The position numbers and the translations under genes were made by a program. Under the pieces are notes generated by a model, which was not told where the DNA came from, did not search any database, and saw nothing but the letters and a program-made list of their open reading frames with translations. A DNA stretch of 64,000 bases from Sabellastarte sp. h YS-2021. Taxonomy: Eukaryota; Annelida; Polychaeta; Sabellida; Sabellidae. Shown here piece by piece: positions 45,940 to 57,281 of the stretch (positions are counted from its first letter, which is position 1; each line of letters opens with the position of its first letter). The stretch is from NCBI GenBank assembly GCA_964017235.1, contig OZ024930.1, forward strand, positions 24,308,614 through 24,372,613. The letters are read 5' to 3'.

Positions 45940-46900
45940 TGTGTTTCAGATGCTGAGACAGGCCCCTTGGCTATCAGGGCCTTTCAAAGACTTTGGTTTG
46001 GCTTCAGACCGGCTACATTGGCCTCTTATAGACGCATGTTAGGATTGTTCATGGCCTTCCTGGTGGTCCTGGACTTGTCCCTGCATCAGATCTTTACTAT
46101 GGACATTTTAGCTTTCATGCAGTATCTCCATGAATCGGGTATGTCTCCTGACAATATTGTCCATACCACTGCTGTGAGATCTTTGGCAATAATTTATGCT
46201 TGTGATACTGCACCTTTCAGTGATCATAGAATCCCTATATTTGTAAAATCTTTGAAAATTAACAGGACTTTTCAACCTAAAATTAAATTAGTGGTGGATG
46301 AAGATCTCCTACTTAAGATTGTTACTGTTGCCCAGCATCTACCCCATTCTCAAGTCTTCACAACCTTGTATTTGTTTTGTTTTTTCTCCTTTTTAAGGTT
46401 GTCAAATATATTACCCCATGCTGTGAATGGCTTTGATTTCACCAGGCATCTTTGTGTTGGGGATGTCATTTTTTAGATGCTGGAGCCACAGTCATTGTCA
46501 AATGGTCTAAGACCATTCAAGATCGCGTCTCATCCACTACTGTTAATATTCCTTCTTTAGGTGCTTCTGCCTTGTGTCCCACCAGAGCCCTTAGATCTAT
46601 GCTGGCGTCCAGGCAGGTGCATCCTGATGAACCTTTGTTTTTGCTTCCAGCACCCTCACAGTGGCTCACCCTAACTGACTCTAAGGCCAGGAAGCACCTT
46701 AAAGAAGTCTCAAAAATCTTCCAATAATTCTTATTTTTCATGATTTCAGGAGAGGGGGTGCCACCTGGGCATTTTCAAGAGGGGTGCCCATTGAACAGAT
46801 CCAGATGCAGGGTACTTGGTCTTCCTCATGTGTGTGGAGGTACACTTCACTTTCCCCCTCTGCACCTTCCCAGGTTGCCTCCACCTTTCAACTACATCTT
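45940..46900 (+). pseudogene. tyrosine recombinase region of YR element 4
   Basis: N-terminal half AFQRLWFGFRPATLASYRRM, then FCFFSFLRLSNILPHA (Arg box), VIVKWSKTIQDR (Lys), the His-x-x-Arg area near 46735 and the following GTW segment. It begins just after an acceptor-like ttgtgtttcag. Broken in a few places. Confidence 0.8.
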
Positions 46901-47329
46901 ACTGCTTAGCCTACTCATACTGGGTGTTTGGGACCTTCTTTCTCCTTCAAACAGCAGTTTTCCTACAACCCTTGTAGTGTTATGTAATACCCTAGGGTTG
47001 CTAGTTATCATGTAACCACCCATAGCTACTGTTGCATTGATTTCACCTAGGGTGACCTTTCACTTTTAAATACTATACTTAACCTCATTTAATTATGAGT
47101 CTTAAATATTTAATGGTCGGTTTGACCATCTGACATGAATGGATGCTGGTTACTATATGTATGTACTTTTAATTCTTTTATTGGTGACCTTTCGCCTTTA
47201 ACATCTTAACATGTTAACATTCTCTCCCACTTTAGGACCGAGCTTTGTCACAAGGTATTTTTAATTTCTAACTTTCATTGATCGATTTGAGCTTTAGCTG
47301 ACCTTTATGTCTCTTGATTCAATCATAAC

Positions 47330-47750
47330 CTATCTTGGTCAACCTGATATTTACTTGACCTTTATGTATTATATCAAAGTCAGAGTATGTTATGCTCCTG
47401 TTCCACCAAAGGACTAAGCCCCGACCCTGTCGCCAACCCTTAATCGTGGAGAGTCGGTGAATAAACATGTAAACAAGGCGGGAATACCGTATGATACCTA
47501 TGATAAGAGACCATTTTTTCAATGCAGGTTGTTGGGTGGGAGAGATCAAGGCCCAGGATATCCAAGTCACTGCATTGTATAAGGTCATGCAGGAGAGGGC
47601 CTTTATTGCGAATGGATCTGCAGTTGACAATTCAAAATTGGTTGGGCCAGGTTTTACAGCAACATCGCCACACAGCAAGAGGAGCAGGAGTAGGTTTTTT
47701 AGTTTCAATTGTGGAGGGTCCTGTTTTGAGTTGCCGAGGTAGCAATATTA
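47330..47750 (-). mobile_element. CR1/L2-like LINE fragment: ORF2 start with a 2A-like motif
   Basis: Minus strand: a hydrophobic leader LLLLLLLCGDVAVKPGP, then, after one frame change near 47640, VNCRSIRNKGPLLHDLI and QCSDLDILGLD, the opening of an APE endonuclease in CR1/L2-type LINEs. The leader fits the 2A family (D-V-E-x-N-P-G-P) known from such LINEs in marine invertebrates, but with Ala for Glu and Lys for Asn. The rest of the endonuclease and all of the RT are missing. Confidence 0.65.
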
Positions 47751-47754
47751 ACTC

Positions 47755-48585
47755 ATCACAACAGGGAGCCGAAAAATATATGGGATGCTTCTGTCAACCT
47801 TTCCACAATTCTGACTCTTGTCAGCATTAAGCCAGTTCCGAGAGAAACCAACACACAGGAAACATATCAATAAAGTAACTTTAGTGAAAAAAATGGCCAA
47901 GAACACACTACCGGATCAAAAAAACAAAGAGAAAACAAAGACCATGGAAAAAGAAACTATGACAAGACAAAGAGAGGGGAAAAGATCACAAAAGTCTAAG
48001 GGTTAACAAACCATGAAAGCAGAGAGACCCATGAATTACAATCAATCAAAAGCAAGAGTTAGAAACACCATGTACAAATCTACAGTCAGCATGAAAAAAC
48101 CCATTAAAATCATGCAATAAACACTAGGACATATAGGTGATAACAGGGGATGTGAATGACATCCACAAGGGGTTGAATAAATACTACCACAATAATGGGG
48201 AATGTTGGGGATAATAGGATATTTCAATAATTCTGGACAAATGAAACAGATTTAAATATTGTAAATAGATTAATTGTTAGGGTGATATGTATGAGATAAA
48301 AACGGCAGTAAGGAACTTGTCAGACCAGCAAGTAGCATGATTCTTAAGTTTAATTCTTGGATCATTGAAAAGCAATACCCGCCATGGCCTCATACCACAT
48401 TAAGTAGCGGCATGCTGCGGTAGCATAGTGACATGTCAAGGATCAGATAAGATCCCTAGGCCATTACAAAAAAATCAAACTGTTTGAATTTTGTGCAAAG
48501 TTTTTACGGACCTTAGTATCCGTAGCTCTTCCTGATCTCATCCGTAGCTCATCCGTGAGTGTCCTGATTGTCCTGAAGTTCAAAT
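47755..48585. other. no recognisable gene
   Basis: A-rich and GA-rich sequence between the LINE fragment and YR element 6. A Lys-rich chance frame at 47818-48006 reflects base composition. The stretch 48340-48580 may be the 5' leader of element 6. Confidence 0.4.
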
Positions 48586-48589
48586 CAAA

Positions 48590-49480
48590 ATGCTAAAAAA
48601 ATTTTATTGTTCCAAATGTCAGGATAATCACGAGCGGTCATTTGGAAAGAAGTGTCAGTTGAAGTTGGCGGGTGAGTCCTTTTCCAGTGCTAGTGAGGTC
48701 GTTGCGCCCCCTCTACATCCAGTATAAGTGCAGTTTTGGATCAGATTTTAAGTAAACTACAACAGACAGGGGAGAAAACGGAGTTGATGGACAGGAGGGT
48801 GCAGCGTACAGAGGCTGCACTGGAACAGGGTAACTCACATGTAGGTCCACTTCCTTCTATGTCTAAAAGCCAACCCAGTTCTAGTATGATTTTTAACAGT
48901 AATGCTATGGAAACTAATGCTGATCTGAGTGTGGTCCCTTCAATTAAATTTTTCAGGAGCAGTGAATCCATAAAATGTGAGGTTGAACAGTGCTTGGCAG
49001 AGTTACATACCCTTAATGAAACAGCTTCTAAAGGTAAGGTCAAGTCTCAATGTGAGGGTCATGGGGACATTTTTGTTAAAAAATCGGTGTATTGGCCTCA
49101 AAATTTTATATAAATATTATATATCAGATTTTCATGGGACTCAGCCAAAGCATGTCATGCCATTTTACTTAAAACTATGGAAGCAGATAGGGTCTCATGT
49201 GTTGAAACTGACAAAGTTGATCAATTTTGCAGGGCTCATGCCCAGAGACACGTTCTGGAGCACAAACCTCTGCCACGCGCTCGGTGATGAAAAAATCAAA
49301 GAATTCATACAACAAAAGTACTATGATCTGCAAGTACTTCCAGGAAGGTACTTGCAGATTTCCTACTCATCACAAGACAGCAGGCCATTTTTATAGGCAC
49401 GTTTGTGAAAATTGCAATGGTACTCATGCGACGAAAATGGCACACAAAAGATGGCAACAAAAAGCTAAGTAGACACTGCA
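48590..49480 (+). pseudogene. gag region of YR element 6
   Basis: The ATG at 48590 gives MLKKFYCSKCQDNHER with an N-terminal C-x2-C-x4-H-x6-C cluster like that of element 3. The WPQNFI core and a C-terminal cluster (CKYFQEGTCRFPTHH, HVCENC) are still visible. Decayed. Confidence 0.7.
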
Positions 49481-50009
49481 ACAATGCATTGGTTACCAAA
49501 AAGGTTGAGGGAATTGTATATAGTGTTAGATGGGTGTACATTTCAGATTTTCATGATGTTCATTTGTTGAATGCTAAAAATGTACAGAAACTAATATCAA
49601 TGTGTAGATTTACTAAACCAAATGTATTGTTTTGTGATGTTGTCAAAAGACTAACCAATCTGAGATTCGAACCCAAAGGCAAAAATATTTAAGAACAAAA
49701 GTGTGCAGTGGTATGGTAATGAAGCAACGCAAAGTTGTTGAGAATAGAGTGAATCAAAAACCACGCCCTTGTGATTCGAGAGCTCAGCCAAGGGTGAATA
49801 ATGCACATAGTGAACAGTATTGTGATAGTATTTTTCATAGGAATCGTTTTGAAGTGTTTTCTGTGGAAGATTGTTTTTCTGATAAATGTAATCCCAGTGT
49901 TATTGTAGATTTGAAGGGTGACATTCAACGTCACATCAGTAATACTGTGTCAAAAAGCAGAAACAAACTGTGAATAAAGGTAAGAATACAGTTCATTTAT
50001 TCACGAAAG

Positions 50010-50203
50010 GGAGGAGCTCGGTGTTGTAGCGGTTAGGGTTCTCGCCTCCAAACTATGAGGCTGCCGGTTTGAATCTCGGGCAGGGCGCTTCATGTTGGAA
50101 AGTTGGTAGTTACTTGCCGATGCCCGGTGGATTACAGTGCAGTGTGCACTGGTTTCCTCCACCTGTAAACTACCCGTCACAATATGACCCTGGCTTTTGA
50201 ACG
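50010..50203 (+). mobile_element. SINE family B copy, 3'-clipped
   Basis: Head with A box tggtgttgtagcgg-like sequence and B box ggtttgaatct, and the usual body through caatatgaccctgg. The usual AAATCTAAATCT tail is missing and no target duplication was found. It lies inside YR element 6. Confidence 0.82.
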
Positions 50204-50559
50204 CGAGATAATAATGGTCAGAACTGCTTCAAACCATTACCTATTGCACAGGACACTCTCGCTTGCACGGATTTCGACAAGTGTCCCATTGGGGACACTG
50301 TTGGCAATAATGTTTGTTTCTAGTGCATTATCCGGTGACAAATACTCTGTGGAAATGAATACTACATCTAAGAGTGATCACTTATGCTCGGCTAGAGGGG
50401 CCACAGGAAATAAAATTCACATGGCACAGAATATTCAATTCTTCAGGTTCCCCATTTATGGGCTACAGAGCCGCATTGATGATACAAATACTAACTCTCT
50501 ATGTGCAGATATTTTGGTTTTTGCATGAATTATTGTGTCAGGATGGTAGACATAATTAT

Positions 50560-52010
50560 GAAGGCTTGCAAATACCTGTACATTCACAGATAAATTTTGA
50601 CAAATGGAAGTCCTACCTCCAAGACTATTGGGATTGGCAACTTCCATTATTAATCAAGTATGGAGTTCCCTTGATTATAACCGTTGTCACACCATTCAGA
50701 ATGAAAAAAATTAATCGCAAGTGCCTTGCAGTACTTCTCTCATGTCGATGTGTAATTCAGTGATGAAAGGAATCATGGGGCAATGTTGGGCCCTTTTAGG
50801 AACCCACCAATTATTAGCCCATTTATGACACAAGATAAATCAAGTTCTGACAAACGGAGAGTCATTATTGACCTCAGCTGGCCGAAAGGTCAGTCTGCAA
50901 ACTGTGGCATTGACTCTGATCGATACTTGAATGTGGATTTTGTTCTTACTTACCCCTCCATAGATAACATTACTGATGAAGTACTTAAACTTGGGAGAGT
51001 GTATTAAATCTTCAAAGTTGACATCAGTAGGGCTTTTTGCCATGTTCCCATAGATCCAGGAGATCTGGATCTCTTAGGTCTACACTGGAGAGATTATCAT
51101 ATTGATCGATCACTGCCATTCAGATTCAAACTTGGATCCACCACTTTTCAACATATATCTGACTCAGTTCGCTTTCTTATGACCCAGTAAGGTCATAAAA
51201 TATGGAATACATTATTTTTATGTGTCTCCTTACCATCTAAAATAAACCATTCTTATAGTAGATTACAGTCTATCCTAGAGTAGCTAGGTCTCACGGTTAG
51301 TACCAAAAAATTGGTCCCTCCTAGCACACAAGTAGTGTGCCTAGGTATATTGGTTGACACTGAAACATTTACTGTTTCTATCCCACCTGAAAACTACAGG
51401 TTATTAAATAAATGTGCTTGCAGTGGTCTAGTAAAAATTCATGTACTAAGAAAGAGCTTCAATCCCTACTTGGTTCAATGCTCTATGTCACCAAATGTAT
51501 TAAGTATGCTCATTTCTTTTTGAACAAAATGTTGAATTTACATACAGCAAATTTGTGATAAAAGTAGAATTACACTTTATGAATTTTTAAGCATGATCTT
51601 AAGTGGTTTAACACTTTCTTCCCAGTATATAATGGTGTAGCCCTTTTCCAGTATATTCCCACTAGAAATGCCACTGGTTTGGGTGCTATTTATGAAACCC
51701 AGGTTTGTGCTTTGCCATTGCCAAAAGATTGGCAGGGTTCTAATATTGCCTCACTAGAAATGATCAACATTCTGGTGGCACTAAAAGTTTGGCATTTGGT
51801 CTGATCACAGAGTGTTGATTCATTGTGATAATCATGCTGTGGTTTCATTACTTAATACTGGTACATCAAGAGATACTTTTTGAGTAAGATTGCCAGGAAC
51901 ATATTTATGTGATTAAGTGCATGCGACATTGATTTGCAGGTGGTACATGTTCCAGGGAAGTTTAATACAATTGCTGATTTGCTGTCTAGATGGTTTATTA
52001 CTTGTAATAA
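50560..52010 (+). pseudogene. reverse transcriptase-RNase H region of YR element 6
   Basis: Pieces seen: WKSYLQDYWDWQLPLLIKYG, VIIDLSWPKGQSANCG, DISRAFCHVPIDPGD, VVCLGILVDTETFTVSIP, SLEMINILVALKVW, CDNHAVVSLL and VVHVPGKFNTIADLLSRW. Many breaks; old fossil. Confidence 0.78.
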
Positions 52011-52124
52011 TTTCCGGAAATTGTAGAAATTTGTTCACCCTGCCACATGGGTTACTGTAAATGAGCAGTTATTGTACACTGATGAGTCTATATTGTCTCT
52101 TGTCTTGTTTCTGAATTTTAGACT

Positions 52125-52760
52125 GTTCACCTGCTGGGACTTATCTTACCAAGCTTGCCACCTCCAGACTGTCAAATGCCTTCACAAATCCTACCAAGAG
52201 GGCTTATGCTACCCTGTTCTCCACCTTCCAGGCCTTCACAGTATTTATGGGCTTGGCTTTATCTCAGGTGAATGTGTTTAACCTCCTCTGTTTTTTGGAG
52301 TGTCTACATCATAATGGGATCAAGCATTCTCAAATAGCTAATTACTTATCAGCCATCACGTGTAAATTTTTAATATTTGGTCTGGACGTGGCCTGCTTTA
52401 ATGATCACAGGCTTAAGTATTATCAGGGGGCGGTTCAGTTGCATGCCCCACTTCAGGTGAAGCTTAACAAAATGATTGATGTTGAGCTGCTCAAGAAGAT
52501 TGTATTACAATGTGACCTCACGTACATGCGTCAGATTCTTGAAGCTGTATATTTGCTTAGTTTTTTCTCTTTCTTGCGGTTATCTAATCTGGTTCCACAT
52601 TCATGTAATTGTTTTTCCCACTGAAGCATCTGGCTAGGGGGGACATTATCTTAAAATCCTTGTGCTTGTAAAACGTCAGATTGTGTGTGGAGGTATATCA
52701 GAGATGATGCTAATGCCGGGGATCAAGTAGTTGAAATGTTAAAAATGAAGTTATCTACTT
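52125..52760 (+). pseudogene. tyrosine recombinase region of YR element 6
   Basis: Begins after an acceptor-like tttctgaattttag. Seen: FLECLHHNGIKHSQIANYLS, YLLSFFSFLRLSNLVPHS (Arg box), then remnants ending in CVWRYI. The central part is largely gone. Confidence 0.72.
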
Positions 52761-53250
52761 CTTGATTTTACTCCTATCTTTTGTGTTCTGGCTGGTTAAA
52801 TTTATTTCTGTAAAACTTAAAAATTACCATATCATCACTTTAACATTTTAAATATTTCATTTAGTTCTGGCACAGGCCCACCTTCATTATGTAATCTTAT
52901 TTTCTTCCAATCTGCATGAGGTTCTTTTACCTCCTTTAAGTAAGGTTACCTTAAACTCAACTTAATTTAAGGTGACCCTGTGCCAGACTTAAATGTATTG
53001 TATGGATTGTAAATACTCAGTAGTGTGGCTTTATTACTGTTAAATGATAATAAATATATCCTTACCAGCAAGGCATCTTTAACTTTGACTTACAGGTCAC
53101 TTGGTTATTCTTCACTTTGGTCTGAACTTGATGTACTGAGGGTATTCTTACACTCAATATTTAAAGTTAAGGTTAATTTAAACTCAGTTAAGATGATCTA
53201 CAGGGTATCACAGATAAAACTAGAGATGACTTCATTTTACAATCTGTAAA

Positions 53251-53924
53251 AGGGGCCATGGTGGCGCAGTGGTAACACACTCGCCTCCCACCTCTAAGAT
53301 TGGTGGTTCAAACTACAAACCTCATGTGAGAAAGTTGGTAGTAGCAATTTACGGTACAGAACCTTGACCAAATGTATGTCCTCTGCCCACAGTAAAGTAA
53401 AGTAAATTTAGAATTTAAAGTGCTAGAACACCTGGGTATTATGTAGCACCATTAAAATTAATAAATACATTAACTAAAACAGAAGACATTAAACAATATT
53501 TGAATAAAACACGTGGACAAGAAAAAAACTAGAGAAAGGATAAATACAGACTAGAAATACTTTAACAATATGTATAACATGATCAAATATACAAAAAAAA
53601 CTCATGACTAGATATACAGATAAAATTACCAAGAATATAGAGTAAACATTAGAGAAACGATAAAACAGTTACAAACCATAAATAGAATATATTCTCAAAA
53701 GGAGTAAAACAACATAAAACATCAATAAAATCCAATCACGGTGAGAATTTACTGTGATATTTACACCTCCATTTAGTCGCCTCTTACCACATGCAGGAGG
53801 ACATGTTGGGCCTATTCTACTACCCCGGACCCACAGGGGAAGTCCTCTGCCCACAAAAGTACCCGTCGTGATATGACCTGTACCATGTTGAAGGCGACAT
53901 AAAATCCCAAATAAGTAAATAAAT
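53251..53924 (+). mobile_element. SINE family A copy interrupted by a LINE-derived element
   Basis: Head (tggcgcagtggtaacac, B box ggttcaaact) and first part of the body run to 53391; the rest (tcctctgcccac, ccgtcgtgatatgacc, aaggcgacataaaatccc, AAATAAATAC tail) resumes at 53842. The 12-base duplication acaatctgtaaa flanks the whole at 53239-53250 and 53925-53936. Confidence 0.88.
53392..53841 (-). mobile_element. 450-base non-autonomous derivative of a Nimb-like LINE
   Basis: Inserted in the SINE with a 14-base duplication gtcctctgcccaca at 53378-53391 and 53842-53855. On the minus strand it begins with about 75 bases matching the 5' end of the LINE at 12555 (cccctgtgggtccgggg, gtagaataggcccaac, gtaagaggcgacta). 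It ends with sequence resembling that LINE's 3' UTR (gttaatgtatttat, gcact ttaaatt) and a tttac-repeat tail, where the long LINE has ttatc repeats. No coding capacity. The plan is that of short LINE relics such as SIDERs relative to ingi, that is, two LINE ends without the middle. Confidence 0.78.
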
Positions 53925-54014
53925 ACAATCTGTAAATAAACTAAAAATAAATTTAAGCGTACATGCCCACTAAAGGGTTTTATTTGATAGTGCTGGATTC
54001 AAATCTGTACCAAC

Positions 54015-54170
54015 AAAGTCAAAGTCAAAGTTGGGGTTTTACGTCCCGTTCAACAGCCAGGGTCATATTGGGACAGGTCGTCAGAATTGCCACTTGTGGG
54101 ACTCGAACCCACAGAGGTGACAGCCTATGATTAGATGCCAAACTTGCTAACCACTAGGCCACTGAGGACC
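54015..54170 (-). mobile_element. SINE family C
   Basis: On the minus strand the head is tRNA-like (A box tggcctagtggttag, B box gggttcgagtccc), distinct from A and B. The short body ends caatatgaccctggctgttg, gggacgtaaaacccc, as in families A and B, with a tttgac-repeat tail. The 16-base duplication tcaaatctgtaccaac lies at 53999-54014 and 54171-54186. Confidence 0.88.
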
Positions 54171-54189
54171 TCAAATCTGTACCAACGCA

Positions 54190-55155
54190 CTGACTCCTGT
54201 TTTAGTTGGAGTAGACCCAACTAATGAGGGTACCTACCGTTAATTTCTCCACCCAATACCATTTTTGTTTAATTTTAAAGGGAAAGCTACCTATTACCAT
54301 TGCATGCTTGTAATTTGATGAATTCATAATGAGTAGAATTCTATTTTCCCCAATTTTTATTTGTAACTGAAAACTCCGAAGACTACAGTTTACCTTACTA
54401 TTCCTTTAACTTTAAAAACAGTCACATTGTAAATAGATAAAACGGCTAAATGGTTGACTTTATGCAGTGGTACCAACTGTTAATATGGAAATCTCTATCT
54501 TTAAACAGACAGATTCAATGTTATATCAAGAATCATACCATTCACCACTTTACCTGTTTGTATACAAAGAAACACAAAACAGTAAAGCACCTACTTCTGC
54601 ATTCTCACCCTTCACCTATTGACTCTTTATAATTAGCAAAACTGTATAAGGGCTAGGATTCGAAAGAGGAAACGGCCTACTTCCTTTTGTCTGTTTATGG
54701 TATATTTTGGCCCCTCATACTTCCCCACACCTAATTAAGTGAAGGCTATATCCCTGGTAACCACATTAGGCTTGATTATGACGTCACAATTAGAAAAATT
54801 TAGAAAGATAAATGGCTTTCATGAATTTATATTGTCATATTGAATTATTGCAAACCTGTTTGATGGATTTCATCAATATTTGTTAAGTGAGTGACACAAA
54901 ATATGGCCAGTACTTTTCCTTTATGCTGACCTTAAACTCCTGGGAATAATTAAGCCTATTATAGCAACATTAGGGCTACCACTTAGAGAGTCAATAAAAC
55001 GTAGATCTACTTGGCGAATTTCAGTTACAAAAATTCGTATATGGGTGCTATTTTGACATAGAAGGCTGTATACTATAAGGTGGCCTTAAAATCTGAACAA
55101 TAATGACTTATGAATCACTTTAAAGTTACCCACTGAAGGACCAATCAAACAGAAG
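54190..55155. other. no recognisable gene
   Basis: AT-rich spacer with short chance frames only. Confidence 0.45.
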
Positions 55156-55253
55156 TGACCTGACAGATTCAATTGTTTATTTGGGGTTTTACGTCGCTTT
55201 CAACACTGTACAGGTCATATCACGACGGGTAGTTGGAAGGGCAGAGGAAACCA

Positions 55254-55970
55254 GGGGCCGGTTTCATGAAAGGACTTAAGTCTGGTCTCAGGCTCAAATC
55301 TGAGACTTTGGGCTCAAATATTGTAAATATTTTGCTTAGTCTGTGGACTCAGACTCAAAGGATTTCACAAACAGGCTCAACTTGAGATTTGGCTCAGTCA
55401 TGGGCTCAATTTTGAGCCCACCAAGGAGGTGTCTCAAATTTGGAGTCCAAAGCTTTTCATCCAAATACTTGTATATAAAGCAATATAATTTGCATGAAAA
55501 TGAATTTGTTGAATCTTGAAATGTTATATTTTTATTTTGCTTACTAATTACAACTACATATTCAATATTCATAAGAAGAAAAGTCAATAAAATTGACATA
55601 TTTTTTTACCATTGTCAAGTGACTAGTTTCAAGAGGGGACTCAAAGCTAGACTCAGTCTCAGTTCAGTCTCAAACAATTGGCTTGTTACCAATAATATTA
55701 TATCAATTTTTTTCATATGTTATTAGTGTTAATGCAATTTAAATCGATAATGACGATGAAATAAATGCACTTGCATAAAAAACAAACCAAGGAACCATCT
55801 TAAATGAAATTTAAAAGTTGAGACTATGACTTGAGACCAGTCTCAGCTGAGTCACCTTTTGTGAAATCAATTTGAGCCAAAAACTCAGCCGAGACAAAAG
55901 TCTCAGATTTGAGACCAAGACTCAGCCCAAAACTGGTCTCAAACTGAGATTTTTCATGAAACTGGCCCCA
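55254..55970. repeat. inverted-repeat (MITE-like) element inside a SINE
   Basis: Ends gggccggtttcatgaaagg and tttttcatgaaactggccc are inverted copies. The arms are filled with (c/g)tgagactttgggctca-type segments in both directions. The SINE sequence reads across it cleanly (accag/cagtac), hinting at a 3-base duplication. No transposase. Confidence 0.82.
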
Positions 55971-56024
55971 GTACATAGAGTTCGCCAGGGTTGTGAATTG
56001 TAAACTGCCGTCCAACGGCAAGCA

Positions 56025-56516
56025 CCCAGATAACAGGTAAATCCGTTGACCCACCGGAGGTTTCCACCAGTGGGCCACCGTCTTTTTGTCCGTTGGGCCA
56101 ACGTTGGCCCACCAGTGGCAATACACTGGTTAAAATTCTGTAATAGAATAATAATAATAATTATAGTACGTACGTCCAATGGCAACTTTTGTATTGTAAA
56201 ATTATAATAAAAATACTGTTTGTATGTCTAAAATTGTTAAATAGTGAGTTAAAACTTGTGGGCTCACTGAAATCTCATTATTAGACACACACCTATGAAT
56301 AAATTTTTACTAAGTTTCCAAAAATCCCGTATTATTGCTCACCGCCATCTTGAACAAAAAAACGCTGATGGCCCACCAGTGGCAAGCCACCGTTGGCCCA
56401 ACGTCAGAAAACTGCCGATTATACAACCAAAAATCACCTGTGGGCCAACGTTGACCCACCGGTGGCAAAATCTGCCGACCATACGCCGGTGGCCCACCGG
56501 CGGAATGTTATCTGGG
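56025..56516. repeat. second MITE-like element inside the same SINE
   Basis: Ends cccagataaca and tgttatctggg form an 11-base inverted repeat, with ca on both sides. The interior is rich in gggccaacgttggcccacc-like palindromes and ccaccggtgg-type motifs. It differs in sequence and ends from the neighbour at 55254. No transposase. Confidence 0.82.
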
Positions 56517-56626
56517 CAACTACCAGCTGTCCCACTTGAGGCCGTGCCGGGAATCGATCCCCGGCCTCAGAGGTGGGAGGCAAGAGTGTTACCACTCTGC
56601 CACTGTGGCCCCTGACAGATTCAATT

Positions 56627-57264
56627 TATTCTTGGTATATGGTTATGCACAGACACAAACACTAAATGTTTTGTGATCATTAATTTAAGATTAATAAACC
56701 GCAAGTTTTCTGTGCAAGTCGTATATCTGTAGCTCTTTTACTGATTGGATACTGGAAAATTTAAATAGTATTAAGCTCATAATTTACAAACTGTAAGGAA
56801 ACTAAACTTCATAAATGATACAATGTATAACATTAAAAAATGTGGAAATTTTTTTTAAATGACTTCCAAGGTCAGAATCGTCAACCCAACTTATCTTAAT
56901 GCCATTCAGGAGGCAGATCCTATTACCAATATGTGGATACCGTGGCAAATAGGGTTGTTCCTCTGGGGCTGTTTTGTTACTGGTTAAGAATTTTTCGAGG
57001 GTCAAGAGCAATGTTTACAAAGTCAGTTAGTTTGGTTGTAGTTTTCCGGCTTGTCATGGTGGGTCGACAAAATATCATGACCCCAAACGTGCCCTCCCCT
57101 ACTATGACACTGGCTTGTCCTAGTTACTTTCCATCTTGTTTTAGGCACTTCCTGTCTTGTCCTAGTCATATCCAGTCTTGTCTTAATCCATCCCATCTTG
57201 TTCTATTCACTTCCCATCTTGTCCTATCATGAAACCATCTGTCACTTAAGTCTTTCTCATTTGT
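56627..57264. other. no recognisable gene; pyrimidine minisatellite at the end
   Basis: AT-rich spacer. From about 57112 to 57226 a degenerate 20-28-base unit (tccatcttgtcctagtcac) repeats five times. Confidence 0.45.
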
Positions 57265-57281
57265 AATCCATTTACAGTATA

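Larger units (their letters stand above)
34950..47300 (+). mobile_element. YR retroelement 4 (DIRS order), split by element 5, broken
   Basis: Its plus-strand parts are gag (34989-about 37300), RT (about 37730-38957), then after a 6.3-kb minus-strand insertion the RNase H (45215-45835), tyrosine recombinase (45940-46900) and 3' region. The RT stops where element 5 begins, and the same protein region continues right after element 5, so element 4 is the older host. It is heavily worn, with at least half a dozen breaks, and its gag holds a 1.06-kb tandem duplication. Confidence 0.83.
48590..53235 (+). mobile_element. YR retroelement 6 (DIRS order), decayed
   Basis: All parts of the family are seen in order: gag (48590-49480), RT (about 50560-51550), RNase H (about 51560-52010), tyrosine recombinase (52125-52760), then a 3' region to about 53235 with aaggttaccttaaa and aaggtgaccct motifs like those near element 3. 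A family B SINE sits between gag and RT. It is an old copy with many breaks. Confidence 0.8.
55175..56610 (-). mobile_element. SINE family A copy interrupted twice
   Basis: Three separated parts of one SINE: 55175-55253, 55970-56024 and 56517-56610. Together they cover tail, body and head in order on the minus strand. A 15-16-base duplication (ctgacagattcaatt) flanks the whole at 55160-55174 and 56612-56626, showing one original insertion. Confidence 0.9.

Noticed and set aside
47818-48006. Lys-rich plus-strand frame
   Set aside because: Composition of an A-rich stretch; no conserved pattern.
56802-57011. Minus-strand frame (LPRYPHIGNRICLLNG...) as a host exon
   Set aside because: Neither a convincing acceptor nor a donor was found, and no family is recognised; evidence too thin.
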